From: CAWJMN01 sp963844055
Lineage (GTDB): Bacteria; Planctomycetota; Planctomycetia; Pirellulales; Pirellulaceae
Direction of reading: 5' to 3'
Length of the DNA stretch: 64,000 nucleotides
Assembly: GCA_963844055.1 (NCBI GenBank)
Contig: CAWJMN010000001.1
Location: 1,674,001-1,738,000 of the forward strand
The notes below the pieces were generated by a model, which saw only the letters and a list, made by a program, of their open reading frames with translations, made no database searches and was not told where the DNA came from. The position numbers and the translations under genes were made by a program. This document shows positions 55,271-64,000 of the stretch, in pieces. Numbering within the stretch: the first letter of the stretch is position 1; the number at the start of each line of letters is the position of its first letter.

Positions 55271-57952
55271 TCAATGTTCATGTTGTACGGGTCGGCTGAC
55301 GCCAGCCACGTGAATTGGCAATGCAAACCGAAACAAGGCGCCGCCACCGTGGCGGTTCTCTGCAACGATTTTACCACCATGTAAGTCCACAATACCTCGG
55401 CAGATGGCAAGGCCAATGCCGCTCCCCACGCCGGTTCGTCCATTAACGCGATAAAACTTCTCAAACAGCCGATCTGCCTCTCCAGGTGGAAACCCGGGCC
55501 CACGATCCGCTATTTCAATCCAAAGAAAGTTTTCCTCCTGCCGCGCCGTCAGGTCAATTGGGCTACCCTCAGGCGAGAATTTGACCGCGTTGTCCAGCAA
55601 ATTAATCAGCACCTGCTGAATGAGCAGCCCATCAATCGGCACCAAAGACAGATCCTCAGGAAGATGCGTCTTTACGGAGTGACCTCGCAATTGTCGTTCA
55701 AGTCGGCTTAATACCACCCCAATCACTTCTTCAATAGGTTGCAGCTCACGCTGTACCTGGATGACTCCCGCTTCGAGTTTCGTCAGGTCGAGCAAGTTGG
55801 TTACCAGGCGATGCAGGCGCTCGGCTTCATCCATGATTGACTCGGCCAAATCATGGCAGGTCGCTGCCGAAAGTTGCTGTCGCTCATCGACAAGCAAGCT
55901 GGCGGCTCCAGTGATGGTTGCCAGGGGCGTTCGTAGGTCGTGTGAAACCGCGCTAAGGAGCGCATTGCGCAAACGTTCCGTTTCCACTTGCAAACGGATC
56001 TGCTCCGCTTGGCCGGCCAGGGCGCAGCGTTCGAGTGCGCTTGCCAACTGGGAAGCAAAGGCCCGCAGCAATTCTCGCTGTTCTGAAGATAGGGGCTGGG
56101 CTTCATTTTTGGGTTTGACCCCCAGCACGCCCACAATACCACCGGTCACAAGCAAGGGAATGTAGGTGGCAGTCGTACCGGGGAGCGTATCGGTACCGGC
56201 CCCCGCAATTTCTCGGTGGTCAAAAACCCAGCGTGTTACCGCATCATCTTTGCTGGGGGGCGAGCTTTCGGGCAGAGCCGAAAGGGGTAGCAGCTGGCCG
56301 TCAGAATTGGGAACGACGATCCACGTATCTACATCGATTGCACTGGCAATGATCTTTTGGGCCGCGTTGGCAACCGCTTCACTGGTTGGCAACTGCGTGA
56401 GTTCTTTGCTAAGCGACAGAAGAGCAGCCGTTTTACGTTCACGCTCCCTCGCGCTAATCGTTTGGGCTCGCACGCGCACCGTCAATTCACTGATGACAAT
56501 CCCGGTGGCCAGCATAACGCCAAACGTCAGAAAATACTGCGTGTCGGAGACGACAAAGTTTCCATAGGGAGGCACAAAAAACAAGTCAAATGCCGCCACG
56601 CCTAGCACCGTCGTCAAGATCGAAGGTCCCCGGCCATACGCTAACGCAATCGCCACCACACCCGCGAGATAGACCATCACCAAGTTGGTGATTTCCAAAA
56701 ACGGAAACAAAACAGCGCAAATGGCGGTGCAAATCGCCGTTGTCACGACCGACCAAGCATAAGGCTTCCACGGCGTTAACGAAGGTTTAGCTTGGTGTGA
56801 TGTTGTGGACGGCGCTTGGTCGTCACCACTGATGAAGTAGATGTCGATATCACCACAATCACGAATCAATTGCTCAATGAAAGTCCGTTGCCAGAAGAAC
56901 TGCCAGCGGCTACGCGTCGGCTTTCCAACTACAATCTTCGTGACATTGTGATTGCGAGCATATTCGAGAACCGTGTCAGCAAAGTTGGTTCCTGCTAAAT
57001 GCGCAACAGTTGCCCCAAGCTCTTCCGCAAGGCGAAGGTTTTGTTCTAACCGCTGTTTGTCCTCGGCCTGAGTCAAAGGGCGTTGTTCCAGGTCCACATG
57101 CAGTGCAGTCCAAGTGGCGCGCAAGCTACTAGCCATGCGGCGTGTGGCGCGTACAAGCCGAGCCGACATAGGACTGGGGCCTACGCAAACCAGCAATCGT
57201 TCTGATGTCGGCCAAATGCGTGCCACATCATGCTGCTGGCGATAATCAACGGCCTGTGCTCCTACACGTTCGGCCGTCTTGCGTAATGCCAGTTCTCGCA
57301 GAGCCAGCAGGTTCCCTTTGCGAAAGAAGTTTTCAATCGCTCGATACGCCTGTGCCGGCAGATAGACCTTTCCCTCTTTGAGACGGCAAAGCAGATCATC
57401 TGGTGCCAAATCGACCAGTTCTACCTCGTCCGCTGCCTCAAAGACATGGTCAGGAACCGTCTCCCGCACCGGGATCATCGTTACTTGCGCAACAACATCA
57501 TTCAAACTTTCTAGGTGCTGCACATTTAGCGTCGTGTAGACATCAATTCCTGCTTGCAGTAAATCTTCCACATCTTGCCAACGTTTGGCGTGCGTGGAAC
57601 CTTCTGCGTTGCTATGCGCCAGTTCATCGACCAGCACCACTTGTGGCTTGCGGGCAATGGCTCCTTCCAAATCGAACTCTTGCACCGTCTTGCCATGCTG
57701 CGTTGACGTGCGGCGGGGCAGTAGATCCAGTCCCATTACGAGCGCCTGCGTTTCGGGCCGAACATGCGGCTCGACATAGCCCACGACAACGTCGATCCCT
57801 TCCTTGGCAATTTTGCGAGCTGCCAGCAGCATCGCATAGGTCTTCCCCACGCCCGGCGCCATGCCAAAAAAGATCTTCAGCTTCCCGCGCACATCTTTAG
57901 CATCCTCTGCCTGCACGCGGGCTGAGCAATTGATCCGGATTAGGACGTTCAT
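55271..57952 (-). CDS. kdpD: KdpD sensor histidine kinase
   Basis: 893 residues from ATG 57952. KdpD domain with Walker A GMAPGVGKTYAML and VVLVDELAHSNAEG; universal-stress-like domain (about 250-370); four membrane segments (about 395-495: LVMVYLAGVVAIALAYG and others); GAF-like part; dimerisation helix SAVSHDLRTPLATITG with the His acceptor; ATPase boxes NLLDNAVKFSP, ADRGPGFPPG and GSGIGLAICRG. It senses K+ and turgor and phosphorylates KdpE. The ATP-binding KdpD domain allows control by c-di-AMP in some bacteria; not shown here. Confidence 0.95.
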   Translation of the reverse strand: MNVLIRINCSARVQAEDAKDVRGKLKIFFGMAPGVGKTYAMLLAARKIAKEGIDVVVGYVEPHVRPETQALVMGLDLLPRRTSTQHGKTVQEFDLEGAIARKPQVVLVDELAHSNAEGSTHAKRWQDVEDLLQAGIDVYTTLNVQHLESLNDVVAQVTMIPVRETVPDHVFEAADEVELVDLAPDDLLCRLKEGKVYLPAQAYRAIENFFRKGNLLALRELALRKTAERVGAQAVDYRQQHDVARIWPTSERLLVCVGPSPMSARLVRATRRMASSLRATWTALHVDLEQRPLTQAEDKQRLEQNLRLAEELGATVAHLAGTNFADTVLEYARNHNVTKIVVGKPTRSRWQFFWQRTFIEQLIRDCGDIDIYFISGDDQAPSTTSHQAKPSLTPWKPYAWSVVTTAICTAICAVLFPFLEITNLVMVYLAGVVAIALAYGRGPSILTTVLGVAAFDLFFVPPYGNFVVSDTQYFLTFGVMLATGIVISELTVRVRAQTISARERERKTAALLSLSKELTQLPTSEAVANAAQKIIASAIDVDTWIVVPNSDGQLLPLSALPESSPPSKDDAVTRWVFDHREIAGAGTDTLPGTTATYIPLLVTGGIVGVLGVKPKNEAQPLSSEQRELLRAFASQLASALERCALAGQAEQIRLQVETERLRNALLSAVSHDLRTPLATITGAASLLVDERQQLSAATCHDLAESIMDEAERLHRLVTNLLDLTKLEAGVIQVQRELQPIEEVIGVVLSRLERQLRGHSVKTHLPEDLSLVPIDGLLIQQVLINLLDNAVKFSPEGSPIDLTARQEENFLWIEIADRGPGFPPGEADRLFEKFYRVNGRTGVGSGIGLAICRGIVDLHGGKIVAENRHGGGALFRFALPIHVAGVSRPVQHEH

Positions 57953-57982
57953 CACTCATAAGATCTATCGTAATCCGCCTGC

Positions 57983-58555
57983 TTACTTCTTCGCAGCCAG
58001 TGCCCGATTCAGTTTCAGCACATTTACCCGAGGCTGCCCCCAAATCCCCAGCGTCGGTGGCTCTGTATGATCTTTGACGATCGTTTCCACCAATTCCCGC
58101 GTCATTCCGCGTGCCTTTGCCACGCGTGCAACCTGATATTCGGCTGCTGCGGGACTGATATGCGGGTCCAATCCGCTCGCCGAACTGGTCACCAAATCGA
58201 CCGGTACCGCTAGCGGATTATCTGGATCCGCCTCTTTCAGCTTAGCGATCCGTCCCTTCACCGCTTCCACGAATTGTGGGTTCGTCGTCGCCAAGTTCGA
58301 CCCACTTCCTGCCGCACCGTTATACGGAACCGGACTTGTCGCCGACGGCCTGCCCCAAAAGTTTTCTGGCTTCTCAAACGACTGCCCCAGCAGTTCACTT
58401 CCGATCTTATTCTCGCCATCGGCAATCACGCTTCCGTTGGCCTGCCGTGGAAACAGCACTTGCGCCACCCTCGTGATTGTCAGCGGATAAACTAGGCCGG
58501 TCAAAACACTCAGCAGAACCAGCATCCTGGCCGCAATTCCAAAATCTTTGAGCAT
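57983..58555 (-). CDS. kdpC: K+-transporting ATPase subunit C
   Basis: 190 residues, normal length. One N-terminal membrane helix (ARMLVLLSVLTGLVYPLTI), then GSELLGQSFEKPENFWGRPSA, SGLDPHISPAAAEYQVARVA and a late LGIWGQPRVNVLKLN, the KdpC pattern. It supports assembly and nucleotide affinity of KdpB. Starts 18 bases after kdpB. Confidence 0.94.
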   Translation of the reverse strand: MLKDFGIAARMLVLLSVLTGLVYPLTITRVAQVLFPRQANGSVIADGENKIGSELLGQSFEKPENFWGRPSATSPVPYNGAAGSGSNLATTNPQFVEAVKGRIAKLKEADPDNPLAVPVDLVTSSASGLDPHISPAAAEYQVARVAKARGMTRELVETIVKDHTEPPTLGIWGQPRVNVLKLNRALAAKK

Positions 58556-58572
58556 CTTCGTATTCCTTATCC

Positions 58573-60633
58573 TTAAGCCAGCCGCAAAGCGACCAGCAAC
58601 ATATCAATCAGCTTGATTCCCACAAACGGCACCAATAATCCACCCAGTCCATACAGCAGCAGGTTATCTCGCAGCAGTAATGCCGCACCTACCGCTCGAT
58701 ACTTCACGCCTTTCAGAGCCAGCGGAATCAAAAACACGATGATCAGCGCATTAAAGATCACTGCTGAAAGGATCGCACTGCTTGGTGTCGCCAGCCCCAT
58801 CACATTCAGCTTGGTCAGCTGTGGATAGGTGCTCGCAAATGCGGCCGGAATGATCGCAAAATACTTCGACACATCATTGGCAATGCTAAACGTCGTTAGT
58901 GCACCACGCGTCATTAGCAGCTGTTTGCCGATCTCCACAATTTCAATCAGCTTCGTCGGATTGGAATCGAGGTCCACCATGTTCCCCGCTTCCTTCGCGG
59001 CCTGCGTTCCACTATTCATCGCCACGGCTACATCGGCTTGAGCCAGGGCAGGGGAGTCGTTCGTTCCATCGCCGGTCATCGCCACGAGGCGGCCTCCCGA
59101 CTGAAATTCCCGAATCATCAGCAGCTTTGCCTCGGGTGTAGCCTCTGCCAAAAAGTCATCCACCCCCGCTTCGGCCGCAATCGCTGCCGCCGTTAGTGGA
59201 TTGTCTCCCGTGATCATCACGGTTTTGATTCCCATCTGCCGCAGCTGCGAAAACCGCTCGCGAATTCCCCCCTTCACAATGTCCTTCAGATAAATCGCAC
59301 CAAGAGCGGTTCCCCCTTCGGCCACGACTAGCGGCGTTCCTCCCTGTTTGGAAATGTTATCCACTTGGTCACGTAGCGATTTTGGAAAAGTCCCTCCGTG
59401 CTCCTGCACGTAATTCCCAATCGCATCCACCGCCCCTTTGCGTATCTCACGATCCGCCAAATCCACGCCGCTCATCCGTGTCTTGGCAGAAAACGGCATG
59501 AACTTGGCCCGCAGCTCTTCCACATTCCGCCCTCGCAGGCCATGCTTCTCCTTGGCCAGCACCACAATGCTTCGTCCTTCCGGTGTTTCATCCGCCAGTG
59601 ACGAAAGCTGAGCTGCATCGGCCAATCGCTCGGCCGCAACACCTTCAGCAGGAAAGAACTCTACCGCTTGCCGATTTCCCAAAGTGATCGTTCCGGTCTT
59701 ATCCAGTAGTAGTACATCCACATCGCCTGCGGCTTCGACCGCGCGTCCCGAAGTCGCAATCACATTGGCTTGAATCATCCGGTCCATGCCAGCAATTCCA
59801 ATGGCTGATAGCAGTCCACCAATCGTCGTGGGAATCAAACAAACGAGCAGGGCAATCACCACTGTCAGCGTGATCGGCGAACCTTGTCCCGCTTGCGCAA
59901 CGCTATAGGTAGAAAAAGGAACGATCGTCACACATGCCAGCAAGAACACAATCGTCATCGCGGCCAATAAGATATCGAGTGCGATTTCATTCGGCGTTTT
60001 TTGCCGCTTGGCCCCTTCGACCATCGCAATCATCCGGTCCAAGAAGCTTTCCCCTTGCACCGAGGTCGCTCGTATCGAGAGCCAGTCCGAAAGGACCCGC
60101 GTTCCACCGGTGACAGCGCTATTGTCACCACCGCTTGCCCGAATCACCGGCGCACTTTCACCCGTAATCGCGCTTTCATCCACCGAAGCAACCCCTTCAA
60201 TCACTTCGCCATCACAAGGGATCAGTTCGCCGGCATTTACCAGCAGCACATCCCCCTTTTTGATCTGCGAAGAACTGATCAACTCATGTACTTTTGGTGA
60301 ACGAACGATCCGTGCCGAGACTTCTTGCCGCGATTGACGCAGTGCGTCCGCTTGTGCTTTGCCACGACCTTCTGCCATCGCTTCGGCAAAGTTGGCAAAC
60401 AGCACCGTAAACCACAGCCAGGCCGAAATCCCAAACACAAACCAGGTCGACTCTCCCCCTTCATCCAGCAGCGCGTTCACAAACAATAGGCTTGTGAAAA
60501 TGCTGCCGAGAAACACGGTGAACATCACCGGATTGCGCAGCAAGTGCCACGGATTCAGCTTCCGAAACGCATCGCGCAGCGCACCCTTCACAATTGGGGC
60601 ATCAAACAGCGGTCTTGATTGTTTTGTAGACAT
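58573..60633 (-). CDS. kdpB: K+-transporting ATPase subunit B
   Basis: 686 residues. P-type ATPase: SAITGESAPVIR (actuator TGES), LLDKTGTITLGN (phosphorylated Asp), VMITGDNPLTAAAIAAEAGV, MTGDGTNDSPALAQADVAVAM (hinge). It hydrolyses ATP to drive K+ through KdpA. The inhibitory Ser of TGES (Ser162 in E. coli) is present as the S in TGES. Starts 11 bases after kdpA. Confidence 0.96.
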   Translation of the reverse strand: MSTKQSRPLFDAPIVKGALRDAFRKLNPWHLLRNPVMFTVFLGSIFTSLLFVNALLDEGGESTWFVFGISAWLWFTVLFANFAEAMAEGRGKAQADALRQSRQEVSARIVRSPKVHELISSSQIKKGDVLLVNAGELIPCDGEVIEGVASVDESAITGESAPVIRASGGDNSAVTGGTRVLSDWLSIRATSVQGESFLDRMIAMVEGAKRQKTPNEIALDILLAAMTIVFLLACVTIVPFSTYSVAQAGQGSPITLTVVIALLVCLIPTTIGGLLSAIGIAGMDRMIQANVIATSGRAVEAAGDVDVLLLDKTGTITLGNRQAVEFFPAEGVAAERLADAAQLSSLADETPEGRSIVVLAKEKHGLRGRNVEELRAKFMPFSAKTRMSGVDLADREIRKGAVDAIGNYVQEHGGTFPKSLRDQVDNISKQGGTPLVVAEGGTALGAIYLKDIVKGGIRERFSQLRQMGIKTVMITGDNPLTAAAIAAEAGVDDFLAEATPEAKLLMIREFQSGGRLVAMTGDGTNDSPALAQADVAVAMNSGTQAAKEAGNMVDLDSNPTKLIEIVEIGKQLLMTRGALTTFSIANDVSKYFAIIPAAFASTYPQLTKLNVMGLATPSSAILSAVIFNALIIVFLIPLALKGVKYRAVGAALLLRDNLLLYGLGGLLVPFVGIKLIDMLLVALRLA

Positions 60634-60644
60634 GATTGGAATTC

Positions 60645-62408
60645 CTATCGATCCAGTTCTACCGCGTGACTTGTCAGTTGCAGTTGTTCTGCAATCGGAC
60701 CGAGCGCCAGCGCGGGAACAAAAGTTAATGCACCTACCAAAACCACCATCCCGGCCAGCAGCATCACAAACAGTGGTGTATGTGTTGGCAAAGTTCCTGC
60801 CGATACCGGCGTCCGCTTCTTCTGCGCCAGCGATCCGGCAATGGCCAGCACCGGCACGATCAGCCAGTAACGGGAGACAAGCATCGCCATGCCCAGAAGC
60901 GTGTTGTAGAACAGGTTGTTCACACCCAGCCCCGCAAACGCACTGCCGTTGTTGTTCCCGGCCGAAGAGAGGGCGTACAAAATCTGGCTAAAGCCATGTG
61001 CACCTGGATTGGTCACTGCCGAAGTCCCCGCTGCCGTAGAAACAGCAATCGCAGTTCCCCCTAGCACCAAAATCGGCGGTACCAAAATTACCAGCGCCGC
61101 CAGCTTCATCTCTTTGGGCTCTAACTTTTTGCCCAGGTATTCGGGCGTTCGCCCCACCATTAGTCCCGCAATAAATACCGACAGCAGGGCAAAGATCACC
61201 AGTCCATACAATCCACTTCCCACGCCACCAAAAATCACTTCTCCGAGTTGCATCAGCCACATCGGCACCAAGCCACCCAGCGGCGTGTACGAATCATGCA
61301 TCGAGTTCACGCTTCCGTTCGATGCCGCCGTTGTGGTCACCGCCCATAATGCGGAAGGCCCAATCCCCAACCGAGCTTCTTTCCCTTCCATGTTGCCACC
61401 TGCCTGGCTGCTACTGGCCACTTGATCGACACCAATCTCCGCCAGCTTTGGATTGCCTGCTTGTTCAGCCCAAACACAAACCAAAACCATCGGCACAAAG
61501 ATGATCAGCATCGCCGAAAGCAGTCCCCAGCCTTGCCGCGTGTCTTTAACAAGATCGCCAAACGTATAGCAAAGCGCCGCAGGGATCAGCACAATCGCCA
61601 GCACTTGCAAAAAGTTCGACAGTGGCGTGGGATTCTCCAGTGGATGGGCCGAGTTCGCGCCAAAGAACCCACCACCATTGGTTCCCAGTTGCTTGATCGC
61701 AATTTGCGAAGCCGCAGGTCCTAGCGGAATCGTCTGCGTCGTTGCAGCTTTTCCATCTGCAGCCGTGACCGACTCGACAAGTTGCACCTCGTCATACGGC
61801 CGAAGCGATTGCACCACACCTTGCGAAACCAGCAGCATCGACAAAACCACCGACAGCGGCAGCAGCAAATACAGCGTGCTTCGCGTCATATCGACCCAAA
61901 AGTTACCAATCAGGTCGGTCGACTTTCGCGTGAAACCTCGAATCAGTGCTACCAGCACGGCCATACCGGTCGCGGCCGACAAAAAGTTTTGCACCGTCAG
62001 CCCCAGCATCTGCGAGAGGTAGCTCAGCGTCGCTTCGCCGCTGTACGCCTGCCAGTTGGTATTCGTCGCAAAGCTGACCGCCGTATTGAACGACAGATCG
62101 CTCGCTACCGCTGGCAGTTTCTGTGGGTTCAGCGGCAACCGATCTTGAAACCGCTGCAAGCCAAACACGACTAGTGCTCCCAGTAAGTTAAAAATCAAAA
62201 GCGCCCCGGCATACTGCACCCAGGTCATCTCGTGATCTGATTTCACGCCGCTCACTCGATAGAAGAGCTTCTCCACGGGCGAAAGCCAATTTGCAGCCCA
62301 AGAATCATCCTGCGAGTAAACCCGCGCCATATACCAGCCCAGCGGCTTCACCAGCGCCAGCAGCACGGCAAAGAACGCCACAATTTCCAGCCACACATGT
62401 ACATTCAT
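60645..62408 (-). CDS. kdpA: K+-transporting ATPase subunit A
   Basis: 587 residues with about ten membrane segments. Selectivity filter-like segments are present: FNTAVSFATNTNWQAYSGE, GTNGGGFFGANSAHPLENP, TTAASNGSVNSMHDS and SSAGNNNGSAFAG, the four pore loops of the K+ channel-like KdpA. It binds and conducts K+ with high affinity. The start ATG overlaps the stop of kdpF (ATGA). Confidence 0.96.
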   Translation of the reverse strand: MNVHVWLEIVAFFAVLLALVKPLGWYMARVYSQDDSWAANWLSPVEKLFYRVSGVKSDHEMTWVQYAGALLIFNLLGALVVFGLQRFQDRLPLNPQKLPAVASDLSFNTAVSFATNTNWQAYSGEATLSYLSQMLGLTVQNFLSAATGMAVLVALIRGFTRKSTDLIGNFWVDMTRSTLYLLLPLSVVLSMLLVSQGVVQSLRPYDEVQLVESVTAADGKAATTQTIPLGPAASQIAIKQLGTNGGGFFGANSAHPLENPTPLSNFLQVLAIVLIPAALCYTFGDLVKDTRQGWGLLSAMLIIFVPMVLVCVWAEQAGNPKLAEIGVDQVASSSQAGGNMEGKEARLGIGPSALWAVTTTAASNGSVNSMHDSYTPLGGLVPMWLMQLGEVIFGGVGSGLYGLVIFALLSVFIAGLMVGRTPEYLGKKLEPKEMKLAALVILVPPILVLGGTAIAVSTAAGTSAVTNPGAHGFSQILYALSSAGNNNGSAFAGLGVNNLFYNTLLGMAMLVSRYWLIVPVLAIAGSLAQKKRTPVSAGTLPTHTPLFVMLLAGMVVLVGALTFVPALALGPIAEQLQLTSHAVELDR

Positions 62409-62497
62409 GACAGTCGCTCCGGACAGAGCATCGCAAACAACAGATAAATCAAAAGCCCGACAGCCAGCACGACCGCCAAGGCATACATCCCATCCAT
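62405..62497 (-). CDS. kdpF: KdpF small subunit
   Basis: 30 residues from ATG 62497 with AGGAG 7 bases before. A single membrane helix (MYALAVVLAVGLLIYLLF) with a short polar end, as in KdpF, which stabilises the KdpFABC complex. It overlaps kdpA by four bases. Too short for usual length cut-offs, so easily missed. Confidence 0.85.
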   Translation of the reverse strand: MDGMYALAVVLAVGLLIYLLFAMLCPERLS

Positions 62498-62507
62498 CGC
62501 TTTTCTC

Positions 62508-62593
62508 CTACAAACGATTCAGGCCCCACACGATCAGCCCACTCGTCAAAAAGAACCCAAAAACAGGCTTAAAAACATCGCATCCACGGCCAT
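62508..62593 (-). pseudogene. Probable tiny membrane protein upstream of kdpF, frameshifted
   Basis: ATG 62593 with AAGGAGAG directly before gives MAVDAMF and then runs into a TTTTT run. With one more T the frame continues as FKPVFGFFLTSGLIVWGLNRL to TAG 62508, a single-helix membrane protein of 28 residues, ending within the ribosome site of kdpF. As the sequence stands the frame is broken. The read-on frame looks clearly like a membrane helix, so a homopolymer error is likely. Confidence 0.45.
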
Positions 62594-62672
62594 CTCTCCT
62601 TCGAACGAGGCCCCATCCATCTCCACGCCTGTATCCTAGGACTCTGCCTATAAAAAGGGTGTAAGAACCTTT

Positions 62673-62707
62673 ACCCCGCGCATAAAGAAAGCGCATAGAC
62701 CCCGCGC
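62673..62707. promoter_or_regulatory. Direct repeat in the kdp upstream region
   Basis: ACCCCGCGC occurs at 62673-62681 and 62699-62707, 26 bases apart, in the gene-free region upstream of the kdp operon (62594-62971). A candidate KdpE operator by position only; on the minus strand TTTTTATAGG, resembling the AT-rich part of E. coli KdpE sites, follows. Confidence 0.3.
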
Positions 62708-62971
62708 TGGTGTTCTGATCTTGGGTGGCAGGGTTGCACCCCCGCCGCAAACCCTTCCCTTTTTCTGCACCCTTCGTGGACGCGTGTATATTGCCGCGTT
62801 ATGGGATATCGCTAAAGACGGCCCGCTATGGAAAGCCCCGTTAGAAGTCTCGACTCGTGTGCGGCACGGTCTCAAGATGTCGTTCGTCGTAGAAGGGGAG
62901 TCGCTTTGCCGCTAAAACGTTGTCACAATAAATATTATGTGCTCTTCTAAGAACGCACGTGTTAACGTTGA

Positions 62972-63322
62972 ATGAAAGCCATGTCTGATCATTACTCACT
63001 TTCGGGACAAGTATCACGCTGGCCAACTAAGGCAGAAATGGCGTCGATATTGTTGTCTAATGGCCTCTCTGTGAGCGTTGGTCAGTATTCGATTCGCGTC
63101 GTTGACTGCGAACACTTTGTTTTTCAAGAATACGGCGGAGACATTGGCGAGCCAGCTATTGACGCTGATGCAAGTTCGTTAGATGCAATAATGCGTGATA
63201 GTGAGCGAGTGTCTAAGTCGCTTGCTCTGGCAGGAATTCGACATCGCTTTGTAGTCTATGACTTAAATGATGTGATAGTCGCCTATTATCATCATGCATG
63301 GCCGCAAGAGGAAAAGGCGTAA
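62972..63322 (+). CDS. Protein of unknown function
   Basis: 116 residues from ATG 62972 (or ATG 62981). It has strands and helices with VGQYSIRVVDCEHFVFQEYG and HRFVVYDLNDVIVAYYHH, which looks like a small compact immunity-type or accessory protein. Codon use is more AT-rich than its neighbours, and a dispersed repeat follows 26 bases later. Not recognised. Confidence 0.5.
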   Translation: MKAMSDHYSLSGQVSRWPTKAEMASILLSNGLSVSVGQYSIRVVDCEHFVFQEYGGDIGEPAIDADASSLDAIMRDSERVSKSLALAGIRHRFVVYDLNDVIVAYYHHAWPQEEKA

Positions 63323-63347
63323 TGCGAGACAGTTAACTTATTTCAGA

Positions 63348-63374
63348 GCCGGAAGCGTAAGCGACGGTCATTCC
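63348..63374. repeat. Dispersed repeat, copy 1
   Basis: GCCGGAAGCGTAAGCG followed by ACGGTCATTCC, in the gap after the gene ending at 63322. A near copy lies at 63935-63962. Confidence 0.6.
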
Positions 63375-63494
63375 CTCAGGTACACAAACAATCGTCACCA
63401 AATCCCATGACCCATTTTCAAGATCACACTCCTTGGAACCACATGGCCGATACATGGGTTTGGTTAGCGTGCGAGCTATTTTTATTGAGGATCT

Positions 63495-63947
63495 ATGAAC
63501 AGCCCTCCGAGACGAACGCTTGTCATGCTCGAAGATGATCACGATCGTCTAGCACGATTTACGAATGTGCTTCAGAACTTGCCGCAGCCAATGGCCTTTC
63601 ATTATCGACGGACTGCTCCCGATTTCATCGCTGCGTATAAATCTTTGACCTGTCCCCCAAGTTTCATCGCGCTCGACCATGATCTGTTTGTCGATCATCC
63701 TGATGATCCCGATCCAGGTGATGGCAGAGATGTGGCAGCATTCTTAGCCGAGCAAACTCCTTGCTGCCCTATCCTCATTCATTCGACAAACGCATTCGCT
63801 GCGGATTCGATGCTCTTCACATTGCAGGATGCGGGGTGGAATGTAGATCGGATCGCGCCGCTGGGCGAAGATTGGATTGAGTCGTACTGGTTTCCGTATG
63901 CTATGAAGATGCTTGGTCGTGTAGATGTCACTGGGCCGGAAGCATAA
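63495..63947 (+). CDS. Cyclic-phosphate processing receiver-like protein
   Basis: 150 residues. LVMLEDDHDRLARF is the receiver-like start, FIALDHDLFVDHPDD the central Asp/His part, GRDVAAFLAEQTPCCPILIHST is followed by N, and the end is GWNVDRIAPLGEDWIESYW. This is the pattern of the cREC family (receiver fold with extra His, predicted to act on cyclic phosphates at RNA ends or in nucleotides). The Asp site of ordinary receivers (phosphorylation) is replaced by LDHDL. The C-terminal GPEA and stop fall in a dispersed repeat (63935-63962). Confidence 0.78.
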   Translation: MNSPPRRTLVMLEDDHDRLARFTNVLQNLPQPMAFHYRRTAPDFIAAYKSLTCPPSFIALDHDLFVDHPDDPDPGDGRDVAAFLAEQTPCCPILIHSTNAFAADSMLFTLQDAGWNVDRIAPLGEDWIESYWFPYAMKMLGRVDVTGPEA

Positions 63948-63962
63948 GCGTAGGTCACTTCC
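63935..63962. repeat. Dispersed repeat, copy 2
   Basis: GCCGGAAGCATAAGCG followed by TAGGTCACTTCC. It overlaps the last codons and stop of the cREC-like gene. Confidence 0.6.
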
Positions 63963-64000
63963 AGTCTCCTCCAAAAACTTTCGCCACCGGCAATTTTTAA

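Overview
The window joins two kinds of DNA. Bases 1 to about 24,150 are most of an integrated tailed phage (siphovirus-like). The rest is chromosome of a planctomycete, most likely of the Pirellulaceae. Pointers to that group are an SHD1 (SLA1 homology 1) domain protein, a BBP7-type outer-membrane barrel, a SelA-like protein, many small conserved zinc-ribbon and secreted proteins, and dispersed GCCGGAAGC-type repeats. The assignment comes from recognising protein families by eye, not from a search.

Prophage. Genes on the plus strand from 1 to 9.5 kb form a tightly coupled morphogenesis operon: tail completion, tail tube, tail assembly chaperone with a frame-shifted extension, tape measure, distal tail proteins and a Cys-rich tail fibre. 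It ends in two possible modification enzymes, a phosphoribosyltransferase-HAD fusion and a SAM methyltransferase. From 9.5 to 24 kb everything runs leftward. This arm holds a sigma factor, an HD hydrolase, a ferredoxin-like protein, a GNAT protein, CsrA, small membrane proteins, a ParB-family protein, an O-like replication initiator with iterons inside its gene, a zinc metallopeptidase, many small unknowns, a tRNA-Arg(UCU) inside a hairpin-rich gene-free stretch, a tyrosine integrase, a small XRE regulator and an SHD1 membrane protein. The chromosomal tRNA-Arg(ACG) at 24,150-24,223 is the probable attachment gene. Terminase, portal and capsid genes must lie left of the window. No ParA or endolysin was recognised.

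Main discovery. Seven copies of a 14-bp inverted repeat, GTTTCC-NN-GGAAAC with at most one mismatch, are spread over 1-18.5 kb. By eye none is present in the 40 kb of host DNA. The sequence is intermediate between the ParB site parS (GTTTCACGTGAAAC core) and the Noc site (ATTTCCCGGGAAAT), and the same prophage encodes a ParB-fold protein. This suggests a phage ParB/Noc-like system acting on dispersed sites.

Host part. 24.2-38 kb: a sugar isomerase-like protein, GlnB, a BON protein, a TraB-like secreted protein, a BBP7 barrel, a SelA-like protein without its PLP lysine, an SNase-like protein, ferredoxin FdxA, an ECF sigma factor, a lipoprotein and zinc-ribbon proteins. 38-54.5 kb: a U32/RlhA-like protein, CopA, a CinA-like protein, an M28 peptidase, a stand-alone A-T-TE NRPS-like enzyme, CoaB, a large extracellular protein and a ketosynthase without its catalytic cysteine. 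54.5-62.6 kb: a complete kdpFABCDE potassium operon. The last kilobase holds an unknown gene and a cyclic-phosphate receiver-like protein.

Caution: at least six host genes carry an apparent single-base frameshift (near 30.13, 36.99, 38.08, 49.51, 51.96 and 62.57 kb). Indel errors in the assembly are as likely as real gene decay.
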